Source: Megaleporinus macrocephalus (Eukaryota > Chordata > Actinopteri > Characiformes > Anostomidae). Taken from it: a DNA stretch of 64,000 nucleotides. Where the stretch lies: assembly GCA_021613375.1 (NCBI GenBank), contig CM038710.1:24381667-24445666 (forward strand), in the 5' to 3' direction. Positions 12,284 through 24,359 of this stretch are shown here, piece after piece (the stretch's first letter is position 1; every line of letters starts with the position of its first letter). The notes beneath the pieces are model-generated. The model was not told the origin of the DNA and did no database searches. It saw nothing but the letters and a program-made list of their open reading frames with translations. The position numbers and the translations under genes were made by a program.

Positions 12284-13660
12284 TTTATCATGGTAACTGG
12301 CCACCACTACATGGTGTTGCGCTATACATAATTCATTAGCTTAGTGTTGATTATGTACTATATGTTAAAAGGCACAAGCTAAACTGCTCAGTGATCTTTA
12401 TATTTTTGAGGGCCCTCATTTGTTTTGTGTTTTATTCTTTCCCATTTAAATACCAATTTAAGTACCAAAACTGTAAATCTTTAATATTATCTCATTATAT
12501 TATAATTTATATTATTATATTGAAATCAGTATATATAGAATACAGTGTTTCTGTTGCATCACAGAAATTAAAAGCGAAAGCCAAAGAGCTATTTTCCACC
12601 TCGTCAGCTTTACAAAATGGTATGTTTGGAAACTGTGTTTTATGCTATATAGCGAAGCTTTTCATTTAAGAAATGGGCCTGTTCAGTGTAGCCTGATCAC
12701 TTTGTAATATTAAGTTCTGTTGAGGATGTAAAAGGGGAGTATATTCATAGATCATTATACTTCACTGATGAATGATACGGCGTTCATTACTACTAATTGC
12801 TTTTAAGATTCTCTGTCTGCGCTGGATGTGCATCGAGACAGTGATAGGTGCATATTTGCATTTAGTAGTCAACACACACAGGAACTCCATCGTCTCCAGA
12901 GCAGAGCGTTTGACCTGAACATTGCCTCTATTTAGCCCTCATCAGAAGTGATTAGAATTCTACTGTAGCCTCCTGCGCTGCCGGGCCATAATTTTGAGGT
13001 ATGATTGCTAAGTGGAGATTTATGAAAGGAAGTGAAGCCTGTCTGTTATTAAACAGAAGAATGTTCCTTTAACTCTAGGGGCCTGGGCTTCTTGTACAAG
13101 CTATTACATGCTAATGAACCATTAAGATCCAGTCATTAAGCAGATTTCATAGGACTCTGGTTATTTGTCCCAGAACATCAATGTAACTTTGTATTATTAC
13201 GAGCGAGAGAGATTTTTTTTCCCTCTCTTTTACCAAACTTTGCTTTTTTCTCTCCTTCTGAAAACATTATTCTGTTCATTACGGCAAATGTTTGCTTTGA
13301 TGAAATTCATGACTTCCAGGGGAATTGTGAAGTCGAACACATTAGCTGAAGAGTAGCTGAAAGGGAATATTGCAATCATCTAGTAGTGGCCTATGAAATG
13401 CTTTTTTATTGCATGAAAAGTCAAACAAATGAGACCACAAAAACAAAACGTGACGTGCTCAAAGTTTTATATTCACTTTATGGAGCTAATTTACAGCCGC
13501 GCTAGTCCTAATGTACTGTAATCGTACAGTTTGCTTGCCGCAGAGCTTTTCGCTCGTTTTATTCTCTAATAAAAAAACGAAATGTTTAGTGAGTAATTTG
13601 CCACGCTTGCTCCTCCTGTCAGCAAACGCCGAGCGGAAGATAACAGTGCAGACGGTTCAA
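12284..13660. other. Gene-free intron just upstream of the exon
   Basis: There is AT-rich sequence at 12470-12540, then unique sequence with no recognised repeats. The portion 12900-13160 is rich in homeodomain-like ATTA/TAAT cores and is listed among the findings as a candidate conserved element. Confidence 0.5.
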
Positions 13661-13702
13661 GTTATTAATCTCATTGTGCTTCTTTCCTCCCCCCCTACGT
13701 AG
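13661..13702 (+). other. Splice acceptor with branch-point candidate for the fbxl17 exon
   Basis: A TTAAT-type branch-point candidate (gttattaatc, 13661-13670) lies about 35 bases before the AG. It is followed by a pyrimidine-rich tract (cttctttcctcccccccta) and TAG at 13700-13702. Spacing and composition are typical of a vertebrate 3' splice site. The choice of AG is fixed by the protein match, which begins immediately after it. Confidence 0.85.
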
Positions 13703-13833
13703 CTGCGGAACCTCAGCAGTTTGGATCTTCGACACATATCTGAACTGAACAACGAGACCGTGATGGAGGTGGTGAGAAAGTGTCGGAACCTCAGCTCCCT
13801 CAACCTCTGCCTCAACTGGAGCATCAACGACAG
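13703..13833 (+). CDS. fbxl17: Internal coding exon of F-box and leucine-rich repeat protein 17 (fbxl17)
   Basis: This exon encodes 43 complete codons plus two bases of an Arg codon. It reads LRNLSSLDLRHISELNNE, continues through ETVMEVVRKCRN, and ends NLSSLNLCLNWSINDR. I recognise this as the FBXL17 leucine-rich repeat region; mammalian FBXL17 is nearly identical here, with conservative changes. Two LRR cores (LSSLDL and LSSLNL) are visible. FBXL17 is the substrate-recognition subunit of an SCF (SKP1-CUL1-F-box) ubiquitin ligase; known roles of the family member include quality control of BTB-domain dimers and turnover of SUFU. The LRR part binds substrate, while the F-box lies in upstream exons outside this window. 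The exon enters in phase 0 and leaves after two codon bases. An in-frame TAG at 13700-13702 supports the 5' boundary, and reading past the donor gives unrelated residues. The one notable residue is Ser in CLNWSIND, where I recall Ile in mammals. Confidence 0.94.
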
Positions 13834-13841
13834 GTATGTAA
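13829..13841 (+). other. Splice donor of the fbxl17 exon
   Basis: The sequence CAG/GTATGTA straddles 13833/13834 and is close to the vertebrate U1 consensus. The recognisable FBXL17 protein similarity stops exactly here, after SINDR. Confidence 0.88.
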
Positions 13842-16800
13842 CTCACAAAAGCCTCTTCCCTGGCCTTAGTCTTGTGGGGCCAGACGCTTTGCTCGAACCT
13901 TCATTAAAGTTGAATGGCCTTGTATACAGACTTTTGTATAGCTGCCTACAGACTCACACTGCCCGAGCAGTAACGGTATATATACTGCTGCTTCTCTCGC
14001 AGACTGTGTGTTTTGTTCACTGACTCATTCTGTATACGGGGGCACTTTGTAGTGCTACATGTATTTGTGAGCGTTAGACCACTGAGTGCCATTTCTTCTA
14101 AATGGAAAAGGAGTATTGAACTGAACTAGCAAATTGATAGCCCTCACTAGGCAACAGGAGGCATCCGCTCTGTGGCCAAAACACGATTTAATCTTCTTGA
14201 GAGTTCATAAAAATATAAAGATGTTCTCTTAGAGTTGTTTACCTCCCCTGTGGCGAACCTGCAAAAACAACACCAACCTGCAAAATGAGTCATTTCATCA
14301 CTTTCAAAAGAGATAATAATTCATGAGTGGCCGTTTTGCTTCTAAGCAAGATTTGTTTTGGCATGAATCTACGGTGGGAAGTGTTCGCCCTGGCGGCGGA
14401 GTGTCAGTGAGTTTATAGTTTTTCAGTCGCTTCCATTAGTTAGCCTCACAGAGCTGAAGAAGCTGAGAGCACTCTTAGCCTTGGCCCTCTACAAAGTCCT
14501 CACCACGCAGAAAAAAGGCCACCGACTCTTTATGGTTAGAGCTTTGAAATGGATTTTTTAAACACGCTTTGCTTTTCCTCAGTCCTTTATCCTGAAAACA
14601 ACCCTTGGGTTGTCCATAGTGAGGCTTTTTCACCTCTCTTTATTCAGCGCTAACCTTATAGTATTGACCTTCACTCCGGCGTTGTCTTTGGTGTTTATGA
14701 CTCCAAAGGCGGTCTTTGCCTGTATTGTCTAGAAAACCCATGAGTGAAAAACCGCAGTAAAAGACCTCAGCAAACAAAATATCATGTTCAATGAATGGCA
14801 CACAATGAAAGTGTCTCAGTGGTGCTTTTACTGGCCAAATCATTTAGACTGCTTACATTTCACCAAAAATCAGACATTTTTTGAAGATCTGACTATCTAT
14901 TTTTATTTATTTAGATTTGTGTTCTATAGCCAGATTTCCTTTCACATGTTTCGCAGATGAAGAAATTTAGATGACATAGGCTACCATGATTAGGGACTGC
15001 TTCAGAATGAGCAAGATTGAACTAAATGAAATAGAACTGTCTTTATAGCTATTTTTCTATATTTGTATTCCTGCTCAGAGACGCCACGCAGGACGAGCAG
15101 TGGCTGAAATCTCAGTGACCCCCCAGCCATATCCACCTCAAACCCGAGAAAGCAAATGCACCAGACAGTTCTTGGAGCACATGGTGCCATTTTTTTTTCA
15201 AACCAGCTCTGGAGACTGCCTGCTATATACTGAAATGCAGGATCCAGAGCTATGTGCCCTGTGCATAGACCATCTGCATAGCTATGTGCCCCTATGCGGA
15301 CCATCTGTTGGGCCAATCGTTTCCGGTCACCGGCTGCCTGTTTGCCTCAAACGTAACAACAGTTCACGGTTGTGCTGAGCATTAAGATGAGGTGGGATGG
15401 AGTCATGAAGCTTACGGCTTGATATGTCATCATTTATACCCCAAACCCTTTTCCATCACCCTTTTCCCAACTTTTCCAACTTGTCGAAGGTTCAAATCTG
15501 TTAATGTTTTTTGGCTCGTTTTGGGCTTTTCTAGTTGGGGTTTTTGTGTATGTTTAAAATCTGGTAAATGGAAAAGCCACTTATGGCAACATCAGAAAAG
15601 AAATCTACAAGGATATTTCTACACGCCTTCAAAGTTTAGAAGTGGCGTTCTACCTCAGTGATGTTGAGGTCTGGACTGATCTATGCATTGTTAAACTGTT
15701 GTTTTTCTTTTAGTCCCTCGTTCTAAGAACACCAGTGGCTTCTTTGTTGGATTTGAAAAATTTATTATTTTTTCCCCCCACTTTTCTCAGAAATCACTTT
15801 GTGGAGTGGAGCTTGTTTTCCTCTCTAAAAAATAAAAGCTAGTACTGTTTATCTGAGGGTGATAGTTTTGGTGCTCAACCAGGTCTTGCATGTTTGTTGG
15901 GAATCCTGTTTTCTGCTTTTTTAAAAACGTTTTTGAACTGTGGTTCTGTTAGTCTTTTTCTACTGTTTCACTCATCTTTTGATCTTTTTCCCTTTCCTTA
16001 AGCAAGCAACTCATATCTAGTATCCTCAAAAGTATCTGCAGAGAATTGCTGGGCGTTAAATAAAAAATGTGCAGTCTCAGAATTTTTCCACAGTACTACA
16101 TCATAATACAGCAGCATGTAAAGGTGCATGTGTTTAACGTATCTGCCTGTGTGTTTCACATCCTTGTGTATACTTAGTCTGCAAAGTATTAGCTTTGAGT
16201 ACAAAGCAAATAAACCATAGTGTTGTCTTTGTTGCCTGCCCCAAAATCTGGCTATTAAAAACCTGCCAGAAAGTCCATATTCCTCCCATTTGCCTTTTAA
16301 GAAACTGAAGTCAGAATTAGCTCTAAAAACGAATGATCGATGCACCCCTGAGGAGTATTGCGAGTATCATAGGCATGGTTCATATATAGAATCGTAGACT
16401 GGGGAATGGCTGGAACTTGGAAACGCTGGTTGGTCGGATTTCATGCTTTGAGCAGAAACAGGTGCTCCTCAGCAGCAGTGCATGTCTCCAGCTCTTGTGC
16501 TGGCGATGTTCTGCAGCTCTCCGGCACCTGGGCATGGGAACCATCTGCTTTTTAACAGAGTCCTTTAAGGGCTTCAAACAGCTACCGCTCTAAATCATGG
16601 ACGTCCGATTGAGATTACACCCGGGCCAATGTGTTAAACTGGGCTCCGGCCTGGTTTCTCAAAAAGACCAGGTGTGGTGGGTAAGGCTTAACACCTGAGG
16701 AGTGTCTGGCGTGCCACATGCTTAGGGTTGAAGTCAGGGTCAGAAGGCATCTAAACGTTTTTCCAGCGTCATTGCTTTTGATAAATCTTGTGTTCCTCCT

Positions 16801-18320
16801 CTAATTGTTAGTACATGTCGTTTTTCCCAGGCTCGCTTGTTCATTGGGTGTTTACTGGGACATGATTAAGGTGATATGAGAATTGGGGTATGTTGTTTTT
16901 GTAAAGACCTGAACTGAATGACCTTGCAAGCCGTTCTCCTTCTACAGTTCAGATCTCTGAGGAGGTGTGCTAGCAATGGGGAAACCTGGAAAAACATTTC
17001 CCTCGCTGTTTTTTTCCTTCCTGCCTATTTTTTTTTTGTCGGTAAGGAGGGGAATAAAAGACCCTTTCACTCAAGAATCAGGGTATCTCTCCCTGGTGAG
17101 AAAAACAGCTCTTATTTTATTTATTCTCTTCCTTTAATGTATCGATTTATACGCTTGGCAAGCGCGCTTGTGGAGTTTTTATCATGACTGTTTTGAGTGT
17201 TAACACAATATTGAATTTACAATGCACCGCAGATACAATTGGTTGAACCTTACAGTTCCTGTTATTTTATGACTTCTGAATTTATTTGAGATGTGGTTGG
17301 CGCATATCACATTACGTTACCTTACGTCTCCTAATAAAAAAAGAAAAAGAGGTCCGCGGTGGAGGAGAGTGTTCCCACCCTCGGCCATTTATCAAATTCT
17401 GATTGATTCTTTTATAGCATTTGCTGGAGGGCTTTGGGGCAAGGCTGGATGCTGACAGGGTTAGCTCAGGCCCCAGGAGACTTGGGGAGTGAGAAGGAGA
17501 GGAAAAAGGAAGGGTTTAGAATTGCAGATGGGTTACAGTATAATTTGCAACCATTTGATTTTTATGCAGTCTCCTAGCTATATACTGCAACCGCAAACCT
17601 TCAAGGGCTTCAATAAGCTGGGCCGATAATGTGGGCTGTTGGTGTGAGCGTCACATTGCAGCATGCCGAGGGAGTTTGTGTGTGTGTGTATGTGTATGTA
17701 CACAGAACGCTGCCTCGGTTCCTGCGTGAGAATCTGATGGAGAGATTACCTCCCAGGAGGGGCGTTAGTGGCGCACTGGTCTTAGCCCTGCTTCCGTATG
17801 CACAGTGGCACAGCTTAGACTGCTTAATCGACCCCCGCTGAAGGTGTCTGGGCACGCAAGCGTCAGAGTTTGCTCAGCTTTACCCGGCTCGCACACCCCG
17901 ACTCACGCGCCGAGCCGAGGTTTAACACGGATGCCGTTCTTCACTATCGGGAGGAGGCGCAGAGGCCTTTAAGTTGGCCTCTCTGTATGGGATAAGTTAG
18001 AAATAAGCCAGAACCATCCTCACAAAGCAGGGTTAAGCCCGCAGCTCATTTAATCATCTTGGCTCTGTTTTATAGACGCGTTCAGCCTTTAAGAGGCCAG
18101 GGACCTATTTTGGTGGAATCTCTTACATGGGTGATCTGTTGGGTATGTGTTAATGTAACACGTACATTTCCCATTTTCTGCATTAGCTCTATTGGGCCCA
18201 AGTTAGGTACACCAACGCTTACCCTCACTCATGTACAGCAAGCGTGTACACTGTCAGGCTGCTTTCACACCTAGTTTGTCTGGCTTTTGTATCATTGTAT
18301 TCTGTTGGCTTCACACTGCA
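13842..18320. other. Gene-free intron downstream of the exon
   Basis: It is largely unique sequence. Open frames up to 115 codons are present on both strands but match nothing recognisable. No RNA gene was recognised. A short (GT)n run occurs near 17678-17698. Confidence 0.55.
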
Positions 18321-18328
18321 ACCACTAA

Positions 18329-18710
18329 GTACATCACATTACACATGTGGGTGTTTGTTGGTCAGCAATTTTGCAGGCGTACAAGCACTAATTCAGAGCA
18401 AAGTCAAAGTTAAACATTTGGTAGAATTATCTATATACCTCGTGACTTTACAGAAAAACCCTTGAAGAACCACTTTTGTGGTATATGTAGAGTCTCAGAT
18501 AGATACAAAGCCAATTTGATGATGCATCATCTCATTGAAAAGTACTGATATTAAAGTATATTGATAATAAGGTCTATAGTTTTCTTAGGGCTCATGTTGT
18601 GGTAGGTTTGAAGACGTGGGGCTGCTTAATATTCACATATAGCTCAAATTACACATGTGGGTGTTTGTTTATTGGTCAGACATTTTGCAGGCATACAAGC
18701 AGTCTGTTAC
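18329..18710. repeat. Local duplication, copy 1, with an internal direct repeat
   Basis: The segment from agtcaaagttaaacatttgg (about 18399) to gacgtggggctgcttaatat (about 18630) recurs at 19673-19946. Copy 1 is also flanked by its own direct repeat: tacacatgtgggtgtttgtt at 18334 and again at 18653, each followed by tggtcag and ttttgcagg. Confidence 0.8.
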
Positions 18711-19672
18711 TCTCATTTTTACCTCCTTTGGAGCCAAAATAAAATCCAGCTTTGCATCTAAATAGAGACGCTTAGTGTCTGTTTATCGCAATCAAAGCAA
18801 TAATCGTAAACCAACCCATAAATCAAAGACATTGCTTCTCTATTTTATTGCTCCTTTGCAGTTATTAGCAATAGCTTGTGCTGCAGGAACAGTACGAGTG
18901 CCTGTAAAGAGGCAGATGCTAAAACAGGCAGATTATGGAGACAGCACAGCACAGAGGTCCTGCAGATCATCCCAGCAATGCGTTTCCACCGGCAGCAAGT
19001 TGAACCAGGGTTCACTTGGAAGTGAAATGATGCACAAGACTTTTCAGTTTTCACGTTTCGGACCAGGTACGAATGGATTTTTCCCTAAATAGTTAAAGAA
19101 AAGGTCCACTCCAAATAAGCACCCTTAGCAACCAGGTACTGAATAGAAACATTAAAAAAAACACCATATACCAGTTTTTCCATCATAGAGAAGAAGTACA
19201 TCAACCATTGAACAATGCAAAGAGCCAGTAAAGCATTCAGATGTTTCTTTTGAGGGGCCATTATTCTGAATGGGGGGAGCATTCTATCAAATTAGTTCAA
19301 ATTGTAGTCCCACAGGAAAACTGATCATAGTTAAATCCCATTGTTTTAAAGTATCTGTGTCCAGGAGTCTGGATTCATGATGTCATATTAAGAATGGTAC
19401 AGCAGAAACACATTTCTACAATGTTTTGCATTTTTATTTTATAAAAAATGTGTTTAAAGCTGCATTTGATCGTCATGATCGTCACTAAAAAGCGTATTTG
19501 ATGTTCTGCTCAAAATTAGATAAATCATCACTTTCAAAACAGTCACTACTGAAACATTTGGTAAAGTTTTGGCACCGATATTACTGTATTGGTACTGACA
19601 AAACGTTCTGTCATTTATTTTAATAAAATAATTTATTATGGAACATAATTAGGATTAATATAATTCTCAGCC

Positions 19673-19950
19673 AAGTCAAAGTTAAACATTTGGTAAAATG
19701 ATCCATACACCATGTGACTTACAGAAAAACCTTTGAAGAACCACTTTTTTAACCATGTAGAAGTTCATATGTAGAGCCTCAGAAAGATACAAAGCCAATT
19801 TGATGATACATGATCTCATCAAAAAGTACTGATATTATAATGATATACTGTAATAAATTGATGAAAAGGTCCATAGTTTTCTTAGGGCTCGTGTTGTGGC
19901 AGGTTTGAAGACGTGGGGCTGCTTAATATTTACATAAAGAAATAGCTCGT
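19673..19950. repeat. Local duplication, copy 2
   Basis: The same ordered landmarks as 18399-18640 are seen: agtcaaagttaaacatttgg, gaagaaccactttt, gatacaaagccaatttgatg, tagttttcttagggctc, and tttgaagacgtggggctgct. There are scattered substitutions and small indels. The orientation is direct and the distance is about 1.27 kb. Confidence 0.8.
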
Positions 19951-22900
19951 CTTTGACTGCACGTGCGGCAAGTAAACTGTCTTTTGTAGCTGTGTAAACA
20001 GACTGTAACTAACCTGTTCTTTAATTAAACAGCAGAAAATATAAAAAATATGCAAACACCATTCACTAATGTGCAACTTCTAAAATAAATCACATACTTT
20101 AACATTTTTTGTGGATTGTAAAGCTGCTAACTAAATGGTCATGAACCTTTTTTTGTACTGCTCTCAAGATCTATTTAAGGTACTGCTTATGGTTATGCAG
20201 GTTTGTAGTAACAGTAGCCATTACGGCTCCTTACACTGTAAACCAGGTTTAAAGTGTTAGGTACAGAGGTGTTTTTGAGTGTGCATGTATGTTGTGTCAT
20301 TGGCTGTTTAGTTCAAGTAAGTAAAAAGCTTGGCATAGACGACATGCTGTCTTTCGGTATTTCAGCTTTTCGTTCAGCATAACTAAACCCACGTGAGGTT
20401 TGAAGTTATTTTAATGAGTCTGGTGTAACATTTTGTCCTTACGGTACTAATGTGCCCATTTGCCACAGCAAAACATTTCCATGTAGCTGTGTCTTTGAAG
20501 CACTCTGGCGTGTTTGGAGGTCTGCTGTGATCGTGTGTTGTTGGTGGGATTCTTTTGATTTAGTGTATGATGCTGTGGTATTTTGTCCATTGTCCTGATT
20601 AAATGGCTCTGAAAACCGCTGCTTTACTGCGGAGGGCTCATCTCTCTCACTCCTTCAGTTGTGGACATGCCATATTAATTGCTGAGCAAAAAAATGAAAA
20701 TGCAAGCCGTGCAGTGCAGTTCTGGTTCAGGCGAGAGTTCGGAGAACCACATGAAAAGTAGCTTGTTTCACTCGCGCTCGTATATTTGCTCCCCTGGCGA
20801 GAGACACACTGAGACACTCTACCACACACAGCCTACTAACACAAGCTTGACTGCAACGTCTGTGTTTTAGAAGTTTACCCCAGAGATGATAACCATGTAC
20901 ATCAGGAGCCTGACCCTGTCAAATGATCTTTGGAGCGCGCAGCAGAAGAAAGCAGCCTTCAATGTTGGACGCTTTTATGACAGTCGAATAGCGGAGAGCT
21001 TAAAAACATTCTATTCAGCAGCGATATCTTTATTCCCAGGTGCAGTTTCACTGATGAGGGCATATCAGAGAGATTTTGTTCCCCATCCCGTGGCACAGAG
21101 GGAGGCAAAACGCCCATGGTCATTTTCTCATTGTCCCCAGATGGGGCCTGTTTTAGTGCAATCTGTAACTAAAGAGAGCAGAATGTTCTTTATGGGTGCC
21201 CCATGCTTTCAGAGCAGAACAAGTCTTCACAGAGCCACTTCTCGAAAGGCATTCGTGTTTTTTGAAACTGGTTTTTACATCCGTTTTGAATGGGAGAGCT
21301 TGATTGTATGGAAAATTGCTTAGTAAATTGTGTCCTTCATCTCCTGTCAGAAAAGGAATAATGAGGATCTTGCATACAGGCTGCAGCAGTCTCAAACTTT
21401 CTACTGAAAATAATCAATTTGTTTTGAGAGAGGTATGTCTCTGCCAATATTTTCTTGTCCTTCTTGTTGATGTGACTATACCTGATAATGACGCCAATTG
21501 TAAAGGGGCTAAAATTTCGATAGCTGACAGTTTCTTGAGAAAACTGGGGGCTCAAATTAGCTTCCTAAGTGGAACAACGTTTAAAGGTTTTACCATGGTT
21601 TTGGGAAGTTGACGGATTGAATCCCAGCAAAACTGTGACCACAAAAATCAGTAAATATGAGCATGTTATCGGTGAGAATATATCCAATGCTGATAGAACC
21701 ATTGATTGTCAATATTGCCCGATATTACCACCCAACCGGAAAATCGGTTCTGCTCTAATCGTTTCTCATTGAAGAAATTCAGTCCCAGACAGTTAGTTCT
21801 GGATTGTAATTTGCTGCTTTTGCTGTAATGTAATTAACCTGCTTAAATATCTAGAACTGGCCTACAGTGCACCAAACAGGGATTGATCTTTAGACTGATG
21901 CTGTACTGATGCTGTACCAAGAGGTTCTTTCACGGCATTGTTCCATAAAACCTGTTTTTGTGTGTTGAGGAGTGACTCGTGGCGGTCCTGGAGAAGCCGA
22001 TGTCCGGCAGTATAATGCGTATTATTCTGGTCGTTCTCTATGTGTGCAGCAGAAGTGAGACACGCCTCAGGTGAAGCTTCAGTCTAATCCTGTCAGAAAC
22101 GCGTGTGAGTTCGGCCGGTTTTCAGCCCTTCGCTTGCAATAGAGATGACAAGGCCTTCAGGTGCTGAGTCGGGTATGAATTTGGAGCGAAGTGCTCACTT
22201 CTAGCACAATTTGAGCCCCCTCTCTCGCCCTCTCGCTCTCCTCTGACAGTTTCATTCACACGAGGAAACCGGCATGTGCCTCCGTCTGCATGCCTCCACC
22301 GTCTCTGCCAGCATTCCCTGCCAAGCTTAAGAGCATTTCCATCAAAGCTGGAAATGAATGTTACGAGCCTTCGTGCTGTCAGTTTTCATTGAAATCAGAG
22401 CACATGATGGTGATTTCAGGACATTTCTTTCCGGAGATTTCGGACCTTTCCCAGGCCGTGTTTAATATTCTGCTTCTCCGTTCTTGACAGTTTTATAGTC
22501 TCCGGATTCAAGCGAGCATAAGGAATGACCCGTGTGATGAAGTTGTACGCACTTTCAGAAGACACGTTAGGTGACTACACGCCTCCATTGAATAATTAGC
22601 GTTTCAAAAGAAAGCACTGTTTGTATCAAGAGCATGTGGGCTGCCAGACTTTCGGCTGAAAATCCTGAATTTTGAATATATGAGTGTGTGTGTGTGTGTA
22701 GTGTAGGGAGACTGTTCCACACAAAGCTGTTTTGTGGTTTCTGTTATGTCTCGCCTTTTTTTTCTGGCCATTAACATTTAACATTTTATGACTGCGTCCT
22801 GCGTAAATATCATCATGGTTGTTGGAGGTGAAGTCACTTGGTGTATTTTTCTCCTACCCATTTATTTAGGCTTGACATGCAGTACAGCGGGACTCCAATT

Positions 22901-23160
22901 CTCTATTGACATTTGAAATGTGAAAGGTTTGCTGAGTCACCATCTAAACACTTTCATTCTGTAGTTTAGCTTATTACAAATCATTTCATCTCCATGTCAA
23001 GTAAATTAACTTTATTCTTCAGGGCATGAGCAAAGCACACGAGGGTGGGTTAGATCAAGGGGTGTATTGTCAGAACGGTGGTACATTTCAGAACATTTCA
23101 GAAGATGCCTGTAAGATTTGGTGATGTTTAATGTACACTATAAATATATATGTATTTTGT
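19951..23160. other. Gene-free intron
   Basis: The longest open frame (145 codons, 20886-21323 +) has no recognisable domain and no splice context. A short (TG)n run is at 22684-22700. No repeat family of length was recognised. Confidence 0.55.
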
Positions 23161-23169
23161 TCTTCCAGA

Positions 23170-23620
23170 AACTGATTTAGAAACCAAATTAAAGGGGTGT
23201 TATGTAGCCTTTTGAGCATGTAAATGGTTGTAAAGCCCAAAGAACAATCAGCGGGAGAAACTCTCTTCCACAGAAACCATTCTTGTTGTAATTCAAGGTG
23301 ACATCACCTCGCAACACAGTCCTCATTGCATGCGTACAGGCAAGCTTGACACACCCTTTCACAACGTTACCGCTTTCAGGTGCTTCGGTGATGGACCTGT
23401 CAGAACAGAGTGTGTGACCTGACCAATCATACCATACTATGCTCATCGGGAGGCGGAGCTTAAACACACAGGAGCTCAAACAGAGCTTTTCAGACAGAAG
23501 GTAAATACAGATATCACAGAAAAGTAATGTGCCTTTGCAGCACTGAAGCATGTGAATCTATTGTTGTCGACCCCAGAATAAAATTAAGAGCCCTGAGAAT
23601 GAGCATGATGGGTCCAAAGA
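23170..23620 (-). repeat. Interspersed repeat, class uncertain
   Basis: It begins aaaggggtgttatgtagcc and ends around agaataaaattaagagccc ... gagaatgagcatgatgggtcc. A phrase similar to this end occurs at 51723-51769 (cagaataaaatgggcaagaa ... gcatgatggga), which supports an interspersed repeat. It has a moderate GC content and CpG sites but no defensible coding frame. Confidence 0.45.
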
Positions 23621-23983
23621 AAGAAAATAATAATTTTCTTTTAAAATAATAATAATTAATAATAAAATTAAATAATAATTTTTTTCCGGTAGCACTTTTT
23701 AAAAGCATGGTACAAGTTCTTCACAAGACCGTTAAAATAGATAAAAAAGAAAAGTTATCAACAGATAAACCAAAATAGGATCCAAGACAAAGATAAAAGG
23801 TAAAAGCAGTAAAAAATATATTGACATCACATGAGAATTCTCACTTCTAGAGACCCCCCCTTAGGTGGAGCTTGGAAATGACATCCATTCTAACAAGTTC
23901 ACCTTGAACATTCCTGACGTTCCGTGCCATCTGGAAGAGTTAGTGTGTTGGAAAGGAAGTAGCACATTTTTCAGAGTTTTCGG

Positions 23984-24353
23984 GCCTCTCTCGCCTCTCT
24001 CGTCTCTCGCGCCTCTCTCTCGCCTCTCTCGTCTCTCTCGTCTCTCTCTCTCGTCTCTCTCTCGCCTCTCTCGTCTCTCTCGCCTCTCTCTCGCCTCTCT
24101 CTCGCCTCTCTCGTCTCTCTCGCCTCTCTCTCGCCTCTCTCGTCTCTCTTTCTCGTCTCTCTCTCGCCTCCCTCTCGCCTCTCTCGTCTCTCTCGCCTCT
24201 CTCTCGCCTCTCTCGTCTCTCTCTCGTCTCTCTCTCGCCTCTCTCTCGTCTCTCTCTCTCGTCTCTCTCTCTTGTCTCTCTCGTCTCTCTCTCGCCTCTC
24301 TCGTCTCTCTCTCGTCTCTCTCTCGTCTCTCTCTCGTCTCTCTCGTCTCTCTA
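23984..24353. repeat. CT-rich array with interspersed CG: ctctctcgcc / ctctctcgtc units
   Basis: About 370 bases consist almost wholly of ctctctcg followed by c or t, with variable spacing of 8-12 bases. CpG steps recur throughout, and nearly all variation is C/T after the G. The 170-codon open frame across it (LSRLSRLSL type) is an artefact of the array. Confidence 0.95.
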
Positions 24354-24359
24354 GGTCTT

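Larger units (their letters stand above)
1..13702 (+). other. fbxl17: fbxl17 intron upstream of the exon (partial)
   Basis: No protein-coding similarity is seen in this stretch on either strand, apart from transposase fossils. The open frames are short, start with non-ATG codons or overlap repeats, and lack exon-like flanks. The preceding fbxl17 exon should carry the LRR just before LRNLSS and is not in the window, so this intron is longer than 13.7 kb. Large introns are usual for this gene in vertebrates. Repeats within it are listed separately. Confidence 0.85.

Noticed and set aside
13834..14023. Extension of the fbxl17 reading frame beyond SINDR
   Set aside because: The frame stays open for some codons but family similarity stops exactly at a strong donor site, so this is intron read-through.
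20886..21323. 145-codon open frame on the + strand
   Set aside because: No domain, no family resemblance, no splice sites around it; consistent with chance in a stretch of this length, and opposite-strand frames overlap it.
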